From: Berberis thunbergii
Taxonomy: Eukaryota; Streptophyta; Magnoliopsida; Ranunculales; Berberidaceae
Assembly: GCA_003290165.1 (NCBI GenBank)
Contig: QNQO01005827.1
Location: forward strand, 186,001 to 250,000
Direction of reading: 5' to 3'
DNA: 64,000 bases
Positions 46,601 to 58,177 of this stretch are shown here, one piece after another. The notes below the pieces were generated by a model. The model was not told the DNA's origin. It searched no databases and saw only the letters and a list, made by a program, of their open reading frames with translations. Position numbers and translations under genes: made by a program. How positions within the stretch are numbered: position 1 is the first letter of the stretch; every line of letters starts with the position of its first letter.

Positions 46601-47910
46601 ACCAAAAACAATCAAGCCTCGACGAGAAAGAACCTAGAGATGTTTGCGCTGCAGTCGCATCACCAAATTGGATTACATTGATCCTCGAATGCATCGCAAT
46701 CGGAGCCCTATCGACTGAGAAGGTTGAAGCCAGAAGACTTAAAAACATAACAGCGAGGTACACTCTCATAATTGACAAGTTATATAGGAAATCAGTGACA
46801 GGACCCTTACTCAATGTCTGTCACCTCCGGAGGCAAGTCAGGTCCTGGGAAGATCCACTACAGTATATGTGAAAATCATTTGTGGGGGAGTACCCTCAAC
46901 CATAAAGCTTTAACTCCAGGATATTATTGGTTATCCTATTGGTCGACAATGCAATGAGACGCCAAAGATATTGTTTGCAAGTGCAACAAATGTCAGAGGT
47001 TAGCGCCATACACACACATGCCCACCCAGCCACTGGCACCGATGACAAGTCCGTGGCCATTCACGTAGTGGGATGGACATCGTCGAACCACTCTCAGATT
47101 CAGCTGGTAAAATGTTCCTTCTTGTGGTTGTCGACTACTTCACCAAATGAGTCGAAGCCGAGCCCTTATCCAATATAGGGCAGGTCCAGATAGAAAAAAT
47201 TCATATGGGCAGCCATCGTCTACATATTTGGCATCCTTAGAGTATTGGTCAGCGACAATGGAACTCAGTTCGAATGTATCAATGTTAAAAAAAACTATGC
47301 AAAAGTTTGAGCATCAATCACCATTTCTCCTCGCCAGGGCACCCACAAGCCAACAACCATGTGGAGGTTACCAACCGAACAATCCTGGAGATGATCAAGA
47401 GGAAGCTTGATGCGACCAAAGGGAAAGGGGTTCCAAAGCTACCGGGAATTCACTAGGCATATCGGATAACCAAAAGAATCCCTACCAGAGAAACACCCTT
47501 CGCCCTGGCATATGGGTCAAAAGCCATGGTTCCGATAGAACTCGAAATGCCAACCTTCCAAACAGAAGAGTTCAGACCGGACGAAAACGACGAAGCCTTG
47601 TGCGTTAGACTAGACCTCCTCGAAGAAAAACGAGATCTAACCTCCACCAAGACAGCTGTCTACCAGCAACGAATAACGCAATACTACAACAAGAAGGTCA
47701 AGCCACTCGAATTCAAAGTGGGAGAATGGGTACTCAAGAAGACCCAGCAAAACACCAAAGAAGTTGTCGTGGGAAAACTGAACCCGAACTGGGAAGGACC
47801 CTATAGAGTAACCAAGGTCAACATGTTAGGGTCGTACTAGTTGGAAGATGTAAACGGCGACGGACTTAAACGACCATGGAATGTAAAGCATCTAAAAATA
47901 TATTATCAAT
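46600..47910 (+). pseudogene. Tat-lineage integrase
   Basis: Linker ISSCLIEYQ-type sequence follows the RNase H. The zinc domain survives as a shifted HKALTPGYYW segment and CKCNKCQRLAPYTHMP (about 46970-47020). The core is heavily broken. It resumes with TRETPFALAYGSKAMVPIEL, then QRITQYYNKKVKPLEFKVGE, WVLKKT, GKLNPNWEGPYRVTKVNMLG and a stop (47838-47840) before the last LEDVNG segment. Order and motifs match Tat integrases, which end without a chromodomain. Confidence 0.75.
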
Positions 47911-48004
47911 AAAAATATTTGTTTTTACTAAACTTCCACTGTTGTCCGTCAGGACGAACTCGACCTCCGATCATCCCCGCTATTACCAGACTCAAATATT
48001 ACAC

Positions 48005-48995
48005 CCAAAGCCTAGTCCACCGCGTGCGAAAGTCGACTTCCAAGGAAGTGGGAGTCTAGTCAGTGTTCACACGCTTGATGACGATGACCCGCCAAGAGAT
48101 CATTGCTCTCTGACAGACAATGATCGTCGTACTTACCAGGTAAGCTTAGTCAATTTGTGACTGATGGCGACGACTTCTGGTGCCCAACGCCTAGTCAGCT
48201 GCGTGTGGACAATGACGGCTGAGGAAGTGGGAGTCTAATCAGCGCTCACATGCCTGATGACGACGACTCGCCAAAGGATCATTATTCTTTGACAGACAAT
48301 GATCGCCAAACTTACCAAGTAAGCTTAGGCAGTTCGCAATTGATGACAACGACTTTTGGTGCCCAACGCCTATTTCGGTGCGCGCAACAACGACGACCGA
48401 GGAAGTGGGAGTCCAATCAGTGCTCACACGCTTGATGACGACGACTCGCCAACGGATCATTGCTCTCTAATAGACAATGATCGCAAAACTTACCAGGTAT
48501 GCTTAGTTAGTTTGCGATTGATGACGATGGCTTCTGGTGCCCAACGCCTAGTCTGCTACCCACGGACGAATATGGCCGAGGAAGTAGGAGTCTAGTTAGA
48601 ACTCACACGCCTATTGACTATGACTTGCCAAAAGATCATTGCTCTTTAACATGCACCGATCGCCGAACTTACCAGGTAAGCTTAGTCAGTTCACGACTGA
48701 TGACGACGGCTTCTGGTGCCCAACGCCTAGTCCACTACTCGCGGACGACGACAGCTGAGGAAGTGAGAGTCTAGTCAGCACTCACACGCCTGATGACGAC
48801 GACTAGCCAAGGGATCATCTCTCTCTAACAGACAATGATTGTCGAACTTACTAGGTAAGCTTAGTCAGTTCGCGACTGATGATCCTAGTCCATTGCGCGC
48901 GAATGACGACGATCAACAAAGTCAATGTCTAGTAAGCACTCTTACGCACGACGACGACAACCCTCTAAGTGACCAACGCTCTCCAAAAAATAACA
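48005..48995. repeat. ~179-bp tandem repeat array in the Tat 3' region
   Basis: About five and a half units. The GCCTAGTC landmark recurs at about 48011, 48190, 48369, 48547, 48726 and 48884, giving spacings of 179, 179, 178, 179 and 158 bp, with the last unit shortened by deletion. Each unit contains GGAAGTGGGAGTCTAGTCAG, GATCATTGCTCTCT, CTTACCAGGTAAGCTTAGTC and CTGATGACGACG-like words. Units differ by point changes, so the array is not recent. Tandem repeats between pol and the 3' LTR are typical of Tat/Ogre elements. Confidence 0.85.
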
Positions 48996-48999
48996 GTTT

Positions 49000-49500
49000 T
49001 TGGAGCATCTCAGCGCACAGTCTGCAACATGTGGATGATAATGGCTCACCCATAAACGATAGCAGTTAAAAGTAGTCAGCTTCGACACAACTCAACTAAC
49101 AAAAGCGGGCGTTCTGCCAGTAACAGGGCTTGATAGTACTAATTTCACGGTCTGGGAAACTTCTAAAGAAAACATGACAGTACAAGACAAGACAAAACAA
49201 TGCTTTCATTAAAATTTGGTTTGTCCCGGGAAGGACGTTACAACTATTCTAAAAATGGAAGAAGGGAAACAACTTCCTTAAATTTGGTCCTGCAGAGCTA
49301 GAACCTTCCTCTCGAGCAATGGTTCCGAAAGCAACCCTCTTATAATGGGCGAAGTCAAGGTCGATGCGGGGATGCCCTTCTCTGATAAGCTCCAAAAGTT
49401 CAAATCTGCTCCAAATGACCTCTGGTTAGATTAACGACCTCCGTCCCAAAATGTCAAAATCCACCACGCCTACCAAGGCAGCATAGTATGAACGCTCATC
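49000..49500. other. Tat 3' region without a recognised feature
   Basis: Noncoding on the plus strand; it leads into the antisense ORF. No repeat or motif stands out. Confidence 0.45.
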
Positions 49501-51002
49501 CTATAACAAACATTCCACCTCACGAAGACGATGAAGCCCCTCAGCGACTTCAGACTCAAGTTGTTGTCGTGCGACGACCCATTCTATCTCCGCCCGCTTC
49601 CTCTTTACAACTTGGGACTGCAGATCAGACGGCCACTTGTCCATAAAAACATCTAAGCGTTCCAAATCGGCCTGAGTCCGTCCCAGTTCAGCACGGGTTG
49701 AGGCCAAATCAGATTTGGCTGACTTTAGTTGAGACCTTATATCCACAAACTTTGCTTCGAAAGCAGACACTGCGGCTCGCACAACTCCCAGGTTCAAGAT
49801 AGTACCAGAATTCTGCAGCCGACTAGTCAAGAATCCACCCGATGGAGAGCATCCGAATACGACACCTACAGGTCTACAAAAGCCTTCTCCAAAGCAAGGA
49901 CTCGCTCACGAGCTTCGGGATGCAGCACAACAAAACCATGTGATTCAAGAGCGTAAGCCTCCGCCTTGAACCCATGGTGACCCGAAACGTCAACACTTGG
50001 CCCAATGTGCTCCCCCTCCGAATCATTAGGGGGATAACAACATCAAGCAAGAGACGACGATATCCTAGAATTTCCTCCTAAGTAGAACACAATAGCCCAG
50101 AAGAAGAAATTGTATGATCAGAGGACTACCTCCTTTTTGGAACAACAACAGGAGTCACGCTTGCCTCCAGCTCTGCTAACCTGGTCAGGCTAGGCATGAC
50201 CAGGCTCCTCTGTCTCGAATGATGACCAACAACCCCTTCAGATGACAAACCTAGCACAACAAGAACATCATGAGAACACCGTAGCAACTCGCTCTGCACA
50301 ACATTACCTGACATTATGACCTTTTCAACAGACGTCAATGGAAGTTTGATAAACTCCCTTTCTATCCGTTTTTCCTCCTCAGTAAGAGTCGAAACTGCAA
50401 ACTTCCCTGAAAAAAGATATGACATCAAATTAGCGTCACATTTGGGAATAAAAAATAAGGCAACAACAAAGAAACTTACAAAGGTCAAACTGGAAGTATC
50501 TGCGGACTTGACGAACCACGAACCTGAAGTACAAGGAATTCACCGAAGCCAGAAACCAATACCTTTTGCAAGACTCAATGTCATCTGCTACCGGATGCAA
50601 ACAAGTAGGGTTATTCAGTATGCAAAGGCCCATAGAATCCAACCGAGTGACAGTCATATGATGGACTACCGTCGGGGTCAAACAAAGGCCAACATCGTGC
50701 GCCTTAAGAAGAATCACAATCAAAATCTTGAACCTGCTTGAAACCATTTGAGAGGGAAGCATGCGAAGAGAAAGGAAGAAATGTCAGACATCGTCAAGCA
50801 CTAGGAATCAGAGCCCTAATTCAAACATACCCCCGTGCAACCCTATATACCCCTGAGGGGGTGAAGTTGGAGTCTTATCTCCGAACGCAGGAATGATTTC
50901 CATATCCCCTGAAATACGGTACAGAAGCCTGATTAACTCGATTTCATCAACCAGGTTATCCTCAAAAAGCTTGAGGCAAGTAAGTTCAACATTATCTACC
51001 AT
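49501..51002 (-). pseudogene. Antisense ORF of the Tat element (putative gypsy-type transposon protein)
   Basis: Read on the minus strand from 51002: VELTCLKLFEDNLVDEIELI, then GYIGLHGGMFELGL. A shifted frame continues LPSQMVSSRFKILIVILLKA and SCKRYWFLASVNSLYFRFV, and further on come ALIPKCDANLMSY-like and LTEEEKRIEREF segments. The last block (49830-49501) is a strong coiled coil with FEAKFVDIRSQLKSAKSDLA, STRAELGRTQADLERLDVF and QQLESEVAEGLHRLREVE. This order (N-terminal domain of the 'putative gypsy type transposon' family, then coiled coil) is known for extra antisense ORFs in Tat/Retand elements. Several stops and shifts. The function of these ORFs is not established. Confidence 0.6.
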
Positions 51003-51263
51003 CGATAGAAAGAAAAAATCGAACTTTACAGCATCACGGTCGCTTGAAGAAACAACTAGATAAGAAGACGAGAAATCTTCCTCAAAACGCCAAATATTTA
51101 TAGAGAAGACAAATCGTACTTTTCTCCTTGAGCAGTCGTGTGTCCATTAGTGTTATGCACCGCTCGAGACAACGTTTCGGGTTCAATCATCATGACAGTA
51201 CAATTGCTTTCCAGAGAGTCAATGGACCAACAAAACACCCCACTTACTTGGGTGAGTAGCTAA

Positions 51264-51980
51264 TGATACACCAAACGGTCCCTCCTATTTGTCGTACATG
51301 TGTCATGATGATCTCGAGGAATGATAGGCCCTAGCGTCAGCCCAACACTGATCCGGCCCAAGCAGTTCTAAGCCCGCCCAATGCGGCCCGCTAGACGGAT
51401 CCGAATTCTTACAGCCTGCTAAGCCCACATGTCTCACAACCATCCTCAATACCCGTAAGTCCTACTAAGGCAAGTATCTCAATGATCAACTTTGGACGAG
51501 TAATTACAACAACTTTTTGCTTCCAACTAGGAAGCAAATTTCATAGTATATATCACACATGGATACTTTTATCTACAGACTACTCTCGAAATGGGAACTA
51601 TCTCCCGCATATCTAGGAGCACAAGGATAACAGGGAAATTCCCCTTCACAACACGACTCCTAATTAGATAAGGATCTCCACGAAGATCTTCTTTCCTGAA
51701 CTATGCCATCGATGGCTTGGTCGAAACATGACTCCAACACTAAAAATAAGACATGAGGTTAGTAAGCTAAGGTACGTTGCAAATTCTCTGTTTACAACAT
51801 TACACCTTCCTCATATCTCTGTCTGACTTTAGCATTGGAGTGCCATCGGCCACCACAACGGTGGTCCGCGGCTCATGTGCGTTCCTTGCGCGGATCATCA
51901 AGTTTGTAGGTCAAGGTCAAAGCAGGGAGCAAAAAATAACTACATCAATATATATAGATATATAGACACACATACAATGA
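51264..51980 (+). repeat. Tat element 3' LTR
   Basis: Starts TGATACACCAAACGGTCC. The sequence, including GGCAAGTATCTC, GCTTCCAACTAGGAAGC, CTAGGAGCACAAGG and GACTTTAGCATTGGAGTGCC with GGCCACCACAACGGTGGTCC, recurs in reverse complement at 60030-60801. The right end is approximate; similarity is clear to about 51900. GACTT...GCATTGGAGTG is close to a word common in Tat LTRs. Confidence 0.7.
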
Positions 51981-52340
51981 TTATGAATTTAGTGTTAAGC
52001 ATCTTAGAGAAAACCACTCGAGGAGAATTCAAATTGACAAAAACTTGAAACCTATAAGTTTAGTTATACCATAACATTATTTGATCGACAAATATAATTA
52101 CGTTTGCCTTCCAATGTATCTAAATAACAATTGTGCCGCATTAAATTTTGAATTAGTGTTCTCTATGCTTAGAAAGTATGAATCCATTTCTCATGTTTTC
52201 TTCTAAAAATAAAATTTGCCAAAGTTTTGACTGTTATTTTGGACACTATCTAGTCAACTAGAAATGAAAGTGTTTAGATAAAAGGAGTTAGTCAGTAGAT
52301 TCAACAAGAATGATGTCATATGCTAATTTCAATAAATTCT
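51981..52340. other. Junction DNA between the Tat LTR and the pararetrovirus
   Basis: AT-rich, no gene. It separates the LTR from the start of the viral repeat; whether it is host, LTR remnant or viral is not clear. Confidence 0.4.
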
Positions 52341-52524
52341 GTTTTGTAATTTCATTCCTGCTTTAATTTTCTGCATTTCTATACTATTTATCATCTCTGT
52401 TCTCTATCTTATCTCCTGTTAGTAGTCCTGGGTAAAAATTGGTATCAGAGCCATGTTTCCATTTCTTCGGGGGGAAGTAAGTGGTGAGTCCGAGGTATCA
52501 TTGGTCAGTCGTTGATAGCGTTGG
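52341..52524 (+). repeat. Pararetrovirus terminal redundancy, left copy
   Basis: Left copy of a 184-bp direct repeat at the two ends of the viral insertion. It spans about 100 nt before and 85 nt after the primer-site start, including a GGGGGGAAGTAAGTGG block. It differs from the right copy at five positions (about 2.7%). Confidence 0.92.
52440..52460 (+). promoter_or_regulatory. tRNA-Met primer-binding site (left copy)
   Basis: TGGTATCAGAGC followed by CATGTTTCC. TGGTATCAGAGC is the standard caulimovirid minus-strand primer site complementary to initiator tRNA-Met and conventionally defines position 1 of the genome. This copy is canonical; the right copy has one change. Confidence 0.9.
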
Positions 52525-52682
52525 CAAGCCAGTAAATCTATGTTGGTCAGCCATTAAGAGCCCTGTGTAAGTCGCCATGTTGAGCGCAGTGGTAATGGGT
52601 TAGGTGGTCCCATAGAGGTGTTCCGGTTGTAGGTGGTCCGGATACAGTGTTCCCATTCTCCAAACCTAAAAGATTTTGAAGC

Positions 52683-53349
52683 ATGTCTTTGCTTTCAAAA
52701 TTTACCCGAGCTTCTAGCTCTAGGTCAAGACAGATTCCAGATGATGTAAATCATATGGAATGTAGAATTTCTGAAGTCGAAAAGAATTTACAAAAATGGT
52801 CAATACCAGAAATTCCTTACAAAAACATTTACAATGTTTCCAAATCCCCGTTTTCACAAAAAACAGAAGATCTGATCAATATGGTTGAACAAACCATATC
52901 CTTCGATGGATCTATGGAATCAAAACAATTGTTTTCAAATCAAACTTTGGAATTTCTTCAAAGTAATGACTACAAATACATCCATATTGGATTGATTCAA
53001 ATTGGGATAAAACACATCAAGGTTAGATACCTGTGCCCTTATCGCTCTTCGAGATTGTAGGCACAATAGGTTCGATGACTCACTCTTAGGAATTGCAGAG
53101 TCAACCCTCACAATGGGTCCAATCTATTTTGATTGTTACCCCAATTTCTCAGTATATCTCACAGATCCCCATGTCCTTGAGACACTGACACTCAATATCC
53201 AGACATCTGGATATGATATGCTTCCTGGATCAAAACCATTGCCTTTGATCTACAAGATCACATACAAAGCCATGAAGACTCAATTGAGTCCTAAGGCACT
53301 CATGGAGTCTGCAAAAGGATACACAATCCTTTTCCAGGCAAATAAATAA
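52683..53349 (+). pseudogene. Pararetroviral movement-protein region
   Basis: First coding block after the leader; ATG 52683 lies about 240 nt past the primer site. The first frame (52683-53060) is a polar N-terminal part followed by IHIGLIQIGIKHIKVRYL-like sequence. A change of frame occurs near 53000-53113, and the second frame (to 53349) includes GPIYFDCYPNFSVYLTDPHV and SGYDMLPGSKP. Position and general character fit a 30K-superfamily movement protein, which enlarges plasmodesmata for cell-to-cell spread. The frameshift and the TAA at 53347-53349 interrupt it. Family assignment is by position and overall resemblance, not by a diagnostic motif. Confidence 0.65.
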
Positions 53350-54440
53350 AAAAACTAGTGTTATTGTTCCTAAGACAATTCACTGGAATCAAATCTCTCT
53401 TCCTGTCACTTGGCAGGTTCCCACTGAACCAAGACGACCTACTCCAAGTCGCCTGAGTCAAATCCTGACTCTTGAAGATGGAACGGTTGAATTACAATTC
53501 TCTGAGTCCAGAAAGACAAGTTTGAAACTGTCAGACTCAGAAAGAAGATCCGTATCGTCTTTCAAAACAGTACCTTCAAAAATCCTAAGGACACAAACAC
53601 CTAATGTCCTTCATCATCTTGATCTTGATAGTTTGAGAAATAACCCACAATTTCCTCAGATTCTGCAACCAGTCTACAATCCTGAGTCACCTACTTAGTC
53701 TGAGATGGAAGATCGTCCTCCTTCTCATCCTCAATTGTATGTTTTACAAACAGAATTCGTTCTTGACAAAGAATGGATTAAAAAATAGTTTGTACAACCA
53801 TACAATCAAATCAAAAGAAATCAATTGTATGCTCAAACCATTGAAGAACAAAGGAATGAATTAGGCAAACAATTTTATGCTTGTTGTGAAGAAATGAAGC
53901 AGAATTTATCATTCTTAGAATGGTATTTCTCTGATCATCTTCCTAGTATAAATGTTATCAAAACTAATTCCAAACCTTGGCATACAACTGAAACAAATTC
54001 AATAAAAGAGTTGGTGTTACCACCATTAGAAGAAATATCATTTATTTTCCACCCTTGGAAGTGATATTCTTGCATCACCTTTCAAAGACCCCCGGGTTAC
54101 CAATACACTTGGAGGAATTGGTAGAGTTATCCAACAGAATAACTACACCAATTTATTGCTTCATGAGATTGGTGAAAAACTTGTCCAAGACCAAGTCCAC
54201 CAAGACCAATTGGCTAGCTCCCAATTAGCTCATAAGCAATTGTCACAATCTTCATGTATGTCAAAACCAGTTTCATACTTTGTTCCTACTATGGTTGGAA
54301 GAAATGTATTAACTACAACCAATCAGTTAATTAAAAACATCGATCTTAAATTAGCTGCTCTCAATTTAAACAATAATCATGAAATCAATACATTGTCTAC
54401 ACAAGACATATCTGAAAGTGATTTTGATCCCATGGCTTAA
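53350..54440 (+). pseudogene. Pararetroviral polyprotein linker region
   Basis: Open stretches are split by stops (TAG near 53698 and 53788, TGA near 54062, TAA 54438-54440) and by frame changes. The part at 53825-54064 (YAQTIEEQRNELGKQFYACC) is helical and coiled-coil-like. 54156-54440 is Gln/Leu-rich. It lies between movement and coat domains, where caulimovirids have poorly conserved sequence. No function can be assigned. Confidence 0.55.
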
Positions 54441-55581
54441 TTGGATAGATTAAATTATATCCAGTATGAAGTCAATCCTATTAAGTATGCTAAAACTTAT
54501 GGGAAAAATCAAAATCCACTTCCTACAACTAGGAATTTTTATCCAAGACCATCGTTTCTAGACATGCAATATGAAGATAAACCTCTTCAAGTCTATGGAT
54601 CGTTTTCTACTAGTAACCTCTATGCCTGGAATATAAACGTATTAACTGAAGAAAACATTATTGAGTTAACCCAGGAAATGGTTATGATGGCTTCAGCTCA
54701 TCGTAGTGAAGGCAAAAATTATAGGACTATTGCCTATTTTATCAATTTTGGCTTTTCTGGGCTTCTCAAAGGATGGTGGGATAATTACCTAACAATTGAG
54801 GAACAACAATCAATTTTTAATTCGGTTAAAGTTGATTTATTAGGTAATCCTATAAAAACAGAAGAAGGATTAGAGATTCCTGATTCAGTTCATACTCTAA
54901 TTTTTTGTATTCTGAAACACTTTATGGGTGATCCTAGTGAGTTCCAAAATAAATCAAAAGATCTGTTAATGATTCATAAATGTCCAACTCTGAGTCATTT
55001 CAGGTTTTACAAAGATATCTTCTTGAAAAAGGTTATGTTTCAACCTGATGCAAATAATCCTTTTTGGAAGAGAAAATTCATTTCTTGTCTTCCACCCATC
55101 TTTGCTGAAACTGTTCGTGAACGGTTACAAGCTACATATTCTGAAGATATCCCTTACGATCATCTCACATTCGGGGATTTTATTAGTTTCATTAATAAAT
55201 GTGTTCTGCATATTTATAATGATCTGAGACTCAGAAATCAACTCAAAAAACAAAATATCAATGGACCTCGTGAGCTAGGTGATTTCTGCCAACAATATGG
55301 ACTTTGAGGATTTTAAGTATCCTCATCAAAAATCTTCCAGATCCAAAGCTCTGTATAGATCCCATCCAGCTCGACAGTTTAAGTCCAAACGACAATATGG
55401 ACCTAAGCAAATCCAGCCCAAAGACTATAATCAATACTATAGTCAGCCCAAGAAGCATGGTCCACACAAACCCAAGCCTACCAAGCCTTTCAAGAAATAT
55501 CCAACCCAAGCCCATTCAAAGCCCATATGCTTTAAATGTGGACGTCCAGGTCATTATGCAAAGAGTTGCAGAACGACCTGA
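54441..55581 (+). pseudogene. Pararetroviral coat protein with CCHC zinc knuckle
   Basis: 54441-55307 is in frame with the preceding segment across the stop at 54438-54440. Its middle contains FSGLLKGWWDNYLTIEEQQ and a helical segment like those of caulimovirid capsid proteins. A shift near 55280-55305 leads to a Lys/Arg/Pro-rich basic stretch. The zinc knuckle CFKCGRPGHYAKSC (55528-55569, CX2CX4HX4C) follows; it binds viral RNA during packaging. A TGA at 55579-55581 ends the frame. The basic tract followed by CCHC is the usual C-terminus of the coat protein in this family. Confidence 0.75.
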
Positions 55582-55620
55582 AAGATTCAGGAACTCCAAG
55601 CTCCTGACGACATTAAAAAC

Positions 55621-56200
55621 ATGTTCTTACAAGTTTTAATGAATACTGACTCAGAATCTTCAGATGAATATTTTCAAGTATTCAACTTGAATAACTCTTC
55701 TGACTCTGACCAATCTGAACCAGAAGACAATGTTGTATGTGTAGAAGCATGCCATTGTCACAATATTCAAAGCATAAATATGCTCTCAAAAACAAAAGAA
55801 TCCAGTATTCTTTTAGATTTTGTTGACCGTATTGAAGATCCTAAATTAAAAACAGAGTATCTTCAACATATCAAAACAAATCTGACAACAAAACCAACTC
55901 CAGATGTCATAAACCCGTTTTATGATCACAAACAAATTATTGACAGATTTAAAAGATCCCCATCATCTTCTATCCTTGTCAATATCGCTGATCTTTAGCA
56001 AGAAGTGAATCATATCAAAAAACATATTATGATTTTAAAACAAAATCATTCCCTCCTTGATCTTCGAATCAATGGACTACAACATCCCTCTTTAGTTGAT
56101 ATTCCATCTTCTTCTGAATCACCAGTAGCAATTGCTCCTCCTCAATTTCTCAATGAAATCAACCAAGTTACTCATCAGCGATGGTTTGAGTTTGCCATAC
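55621..56200 (+). pseudogene. Pararetroviral acidic linker between coat protein and protease
   Basis: Ser/Asp/Glu-rich segment (SESSDEYFQVFNLNNSSDSD) then a helical stretch. The frame continues past an in-frame TAG at 55996-55998 to about 56200. It matches the position of the variable linker before the protease. No enzyme motif. Confidence 0.5.
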
Positions 56201-56209
56201 TAACCTAAT

Positions 56210-56540
56210 AATCAATAAAGAGATTACAATTCCATGTAAAGCTCTTATTGATTCAGGAGCCGATCTTAACTGTGTTGCTAAAGGATTAATTCCTACTAAA
56301 TATTTTGAATTAACAAAACAAAAATTGTAAACTGCCACAAATTCTTCCCTGGCTATACAATACAAATTAACCAATGCTCATATTTGCCAAGACAAGGTTT
56401 GTATCAAACAAGATTTCTTGCTTGTGCAAAATATGGCTCAGAAAATGATTCTCGGCACCCTTTTCTTTGCCGCCATTTATCCATTTTCTGTTACAACTGA
56501 AGGTATTAAAACTCAAATTCTTGGAACAGACATTGAGTTT
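56210..56540 (+). pseudogene. Pararetroviral aspartic protease
   Basis: The active-site motif DSGAD lies at 56250-56264, preceded by a hydrophobic strand (CKALI). A downstream block around 56418-56470 (QNMAQKMILGTLFF) matches the second hydrophobic/ILG motif of retropepsins. It would process the polyprotein. The reading frame is interrupted by a TAA near 56328 between the two motifs, so it is inactive in this copy. Confidence 0.75.
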
Positions 56541-57650
56541 CCCTTCATTTACAAACAAGAAGTTATTGAAATTAACAATATTCAGAAGAATACTTGTTTC
56601 CTTAACTTCATCACCCAAAAACAACATCATTTGCAATATCTTAAAACAGATATTGCATTTAGACGAATTGATGAACAAGTTAAAGACCCAAAACTCCAAA
56701 CTCAAATTGTTCAATACCAAGAACACTTGACTAAAGAGTTATGCTCTGAACTCCCAAATGCATTTTGGCATCGAAAACGTCATGTTGTTAGGCTACCCTA
56801 TGAACCCTCTTTCAATGATTTCATGATCCCCACCAAAGCTCGTCCAATTCAGATGAATTCAAAGCTTATGGAACATTGCAATAAAGAAACCAAAGCTTTG
56901 CTTTCCAAACAGCTCATTATACATTCCAAATCCCTTGAAGTTATGCAACGTTTTATGTAAACAAAGCAGCTGAATTAGAACGAGGAAGTCCTTGATTAGT
57001 CATCAATTATAAGCCCCTAAACTAGGCTTTACAATGGATCTGGTATCCAATCCCTAGTAAGAAAGATCTTCTTAAGAGACTACACTCCGTTTGTGTCTTC
57101 TCTAAATTTGATCTGAAATCTGGATTTTGGCAAATTCAGATTCATCCCTTTGATAGGTACAAAACTACATTTAATGTCCCATTCGGCCATTATGAATGAA
57201 ATGTTATGCCCTTTGGCTTCAAGAACACTCCCATTGAGTTTCAGAATATCATGAATGATATTCTTTCCTCATTTTCACATTTTACAATTGTGTATATCGA
57301 CGATATACTTGTCTTCTCCGAATCAATTCCAACCCACTGGAAACATTTATATCAATTTGAAAGAATTATCAAAGAAAATGGTTTAGTTCTTTCTTCAACA
57401 AAAATCAATCTTTTTCAAACAAATGTCCGTTTTTTAGGACATAAGATTTTTCATGGAACCCTTACCCCCATCTCAAGAGTAAATGATTTTGCAAACAAAT
57501 TTCTAGATGAGTTAAAAGATAAAACCCAATTACAAAAGTTTTTAGGATCTCTTAACTATGTTGCAAATTTTTACAAAGGCCTTCGAACTTTACTTAAACC
57601 TCTGTTTGGCAGACTTAAGAAAAATCCAGGCCCATGGACTGAAGCCCATT
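56541..57650 (+). pseudogene. Pararetroviral reverse transcriptase
   Basis: The N-terminal part lies in the frame 56418-56960 and ends in a stop. The middle (56960-57205) holds recognisable but stop-broken palm sequence (KFDLKSGFWQIQIHPFDRYK). The best block runs from MPFGFKNTPIEFQ (57206) to the catalytic YIDD at 57293-57304. GHKIFHGTLTPISRV and LQKFLGSLNYVANFYKGL form the connection. The RT copies pregenomic RNA into DNA in the cytoplasm. Conserved catalytic Asps are present, but at least three stops and a frame change disable it. Confidence 0.85.
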
Positions 57651-58108
57651 CACAGGTTGTCCGTCAAGTCAAGTCCAAAGTCAAACATCTTTCTTGTCTA
57701 GGAATTTCCAATCCAGATGCTTTCAAAATAGTAGAAACAGATGCGTCCAATTTAGGATACGGTGGTATACTTAAACATCGTCTCTCAGATTCTACCATCC
57801 AATTAGTCTGATACCACTCCGGTATTTGGAACCTTGTCCAATAAAATTATTCTACAGTCAAGAAAGAAGTTTTAGCAATTGTTTTATGCATCATGAAATT
57901 TCAAGATGATTTAACAAATCAAAAATTTCTTTTACAAGTTGATTGTCAATCTGCTAAAGAGATTTTAACAAAAGATGTTTTAAATCTCATGTCAAAACAG
58001 ATATTTGTGGCAAGGTCTTCTTTCAGCCTTTGATTTTGAAATTCAGTTTATAAGAGAAGCTGACAATTCCCTTGCAGATTTCTTATCCAGAGAATTCCTG
58101 CAAAGATG
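57651..58108 (+). pseudogene. Pararetroviral RNase H
   Basis: VETDASNLGYGGILKHRL starts the domain with the first catalytic Asp. A TGA near 57809 follows; then come STVKKEVLAIVLCIMKFQDD with the Glu, LLQVDCQSAKEILTKD with the Asp, and IQFIREADNSLADFLSREF with the last Asp before the stop (TGA about 58106). All four acidic positions are recognisable, across stops and one shift. The polyprotein ends here. Confidence 0.8.
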
Positions 58109-58177
58109 AGTTCTTCTAACTCATCTTCTTCTCGTCCTCCTCCTTTTTCCAAACCCAAATCAAAATCACAATAAGCT

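Larger units (their letters stand above)
44473..51980 (+). mobile_element. Ty3/Gypsy LTR retrotransposon, Tat lineage, 5'-truncated
   Basis: RT, RNase H, a second (archaeal-type) RNase H and integrase are in the Tat order. They are followed by a tandem-repeat 3' region, an antisense ORF and a 3' LTR starting at 51264. No 5' LTR, primer site or recognisable Gag is present upstream, so the 5' part is missing. Codon and base composition is richer in GC than the flanking elements. Confidence 0.8.

Noticed and set aside
48239..48460. Open frames across the 179-bp repeats
   Set aside because: Frames recur with the repeat period and are fixed by the tandem array, not by coding constraint.
55258..55515. 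Minus-strand hydrophobic open frame
   Set aside because: It is antisense to the basic tail of the viral coat protein.
56367..56726. 119-codon minus-strand open frame
   Set aside because: It overlaps the viral protease/RT block, which has clear plus-strand motifs.
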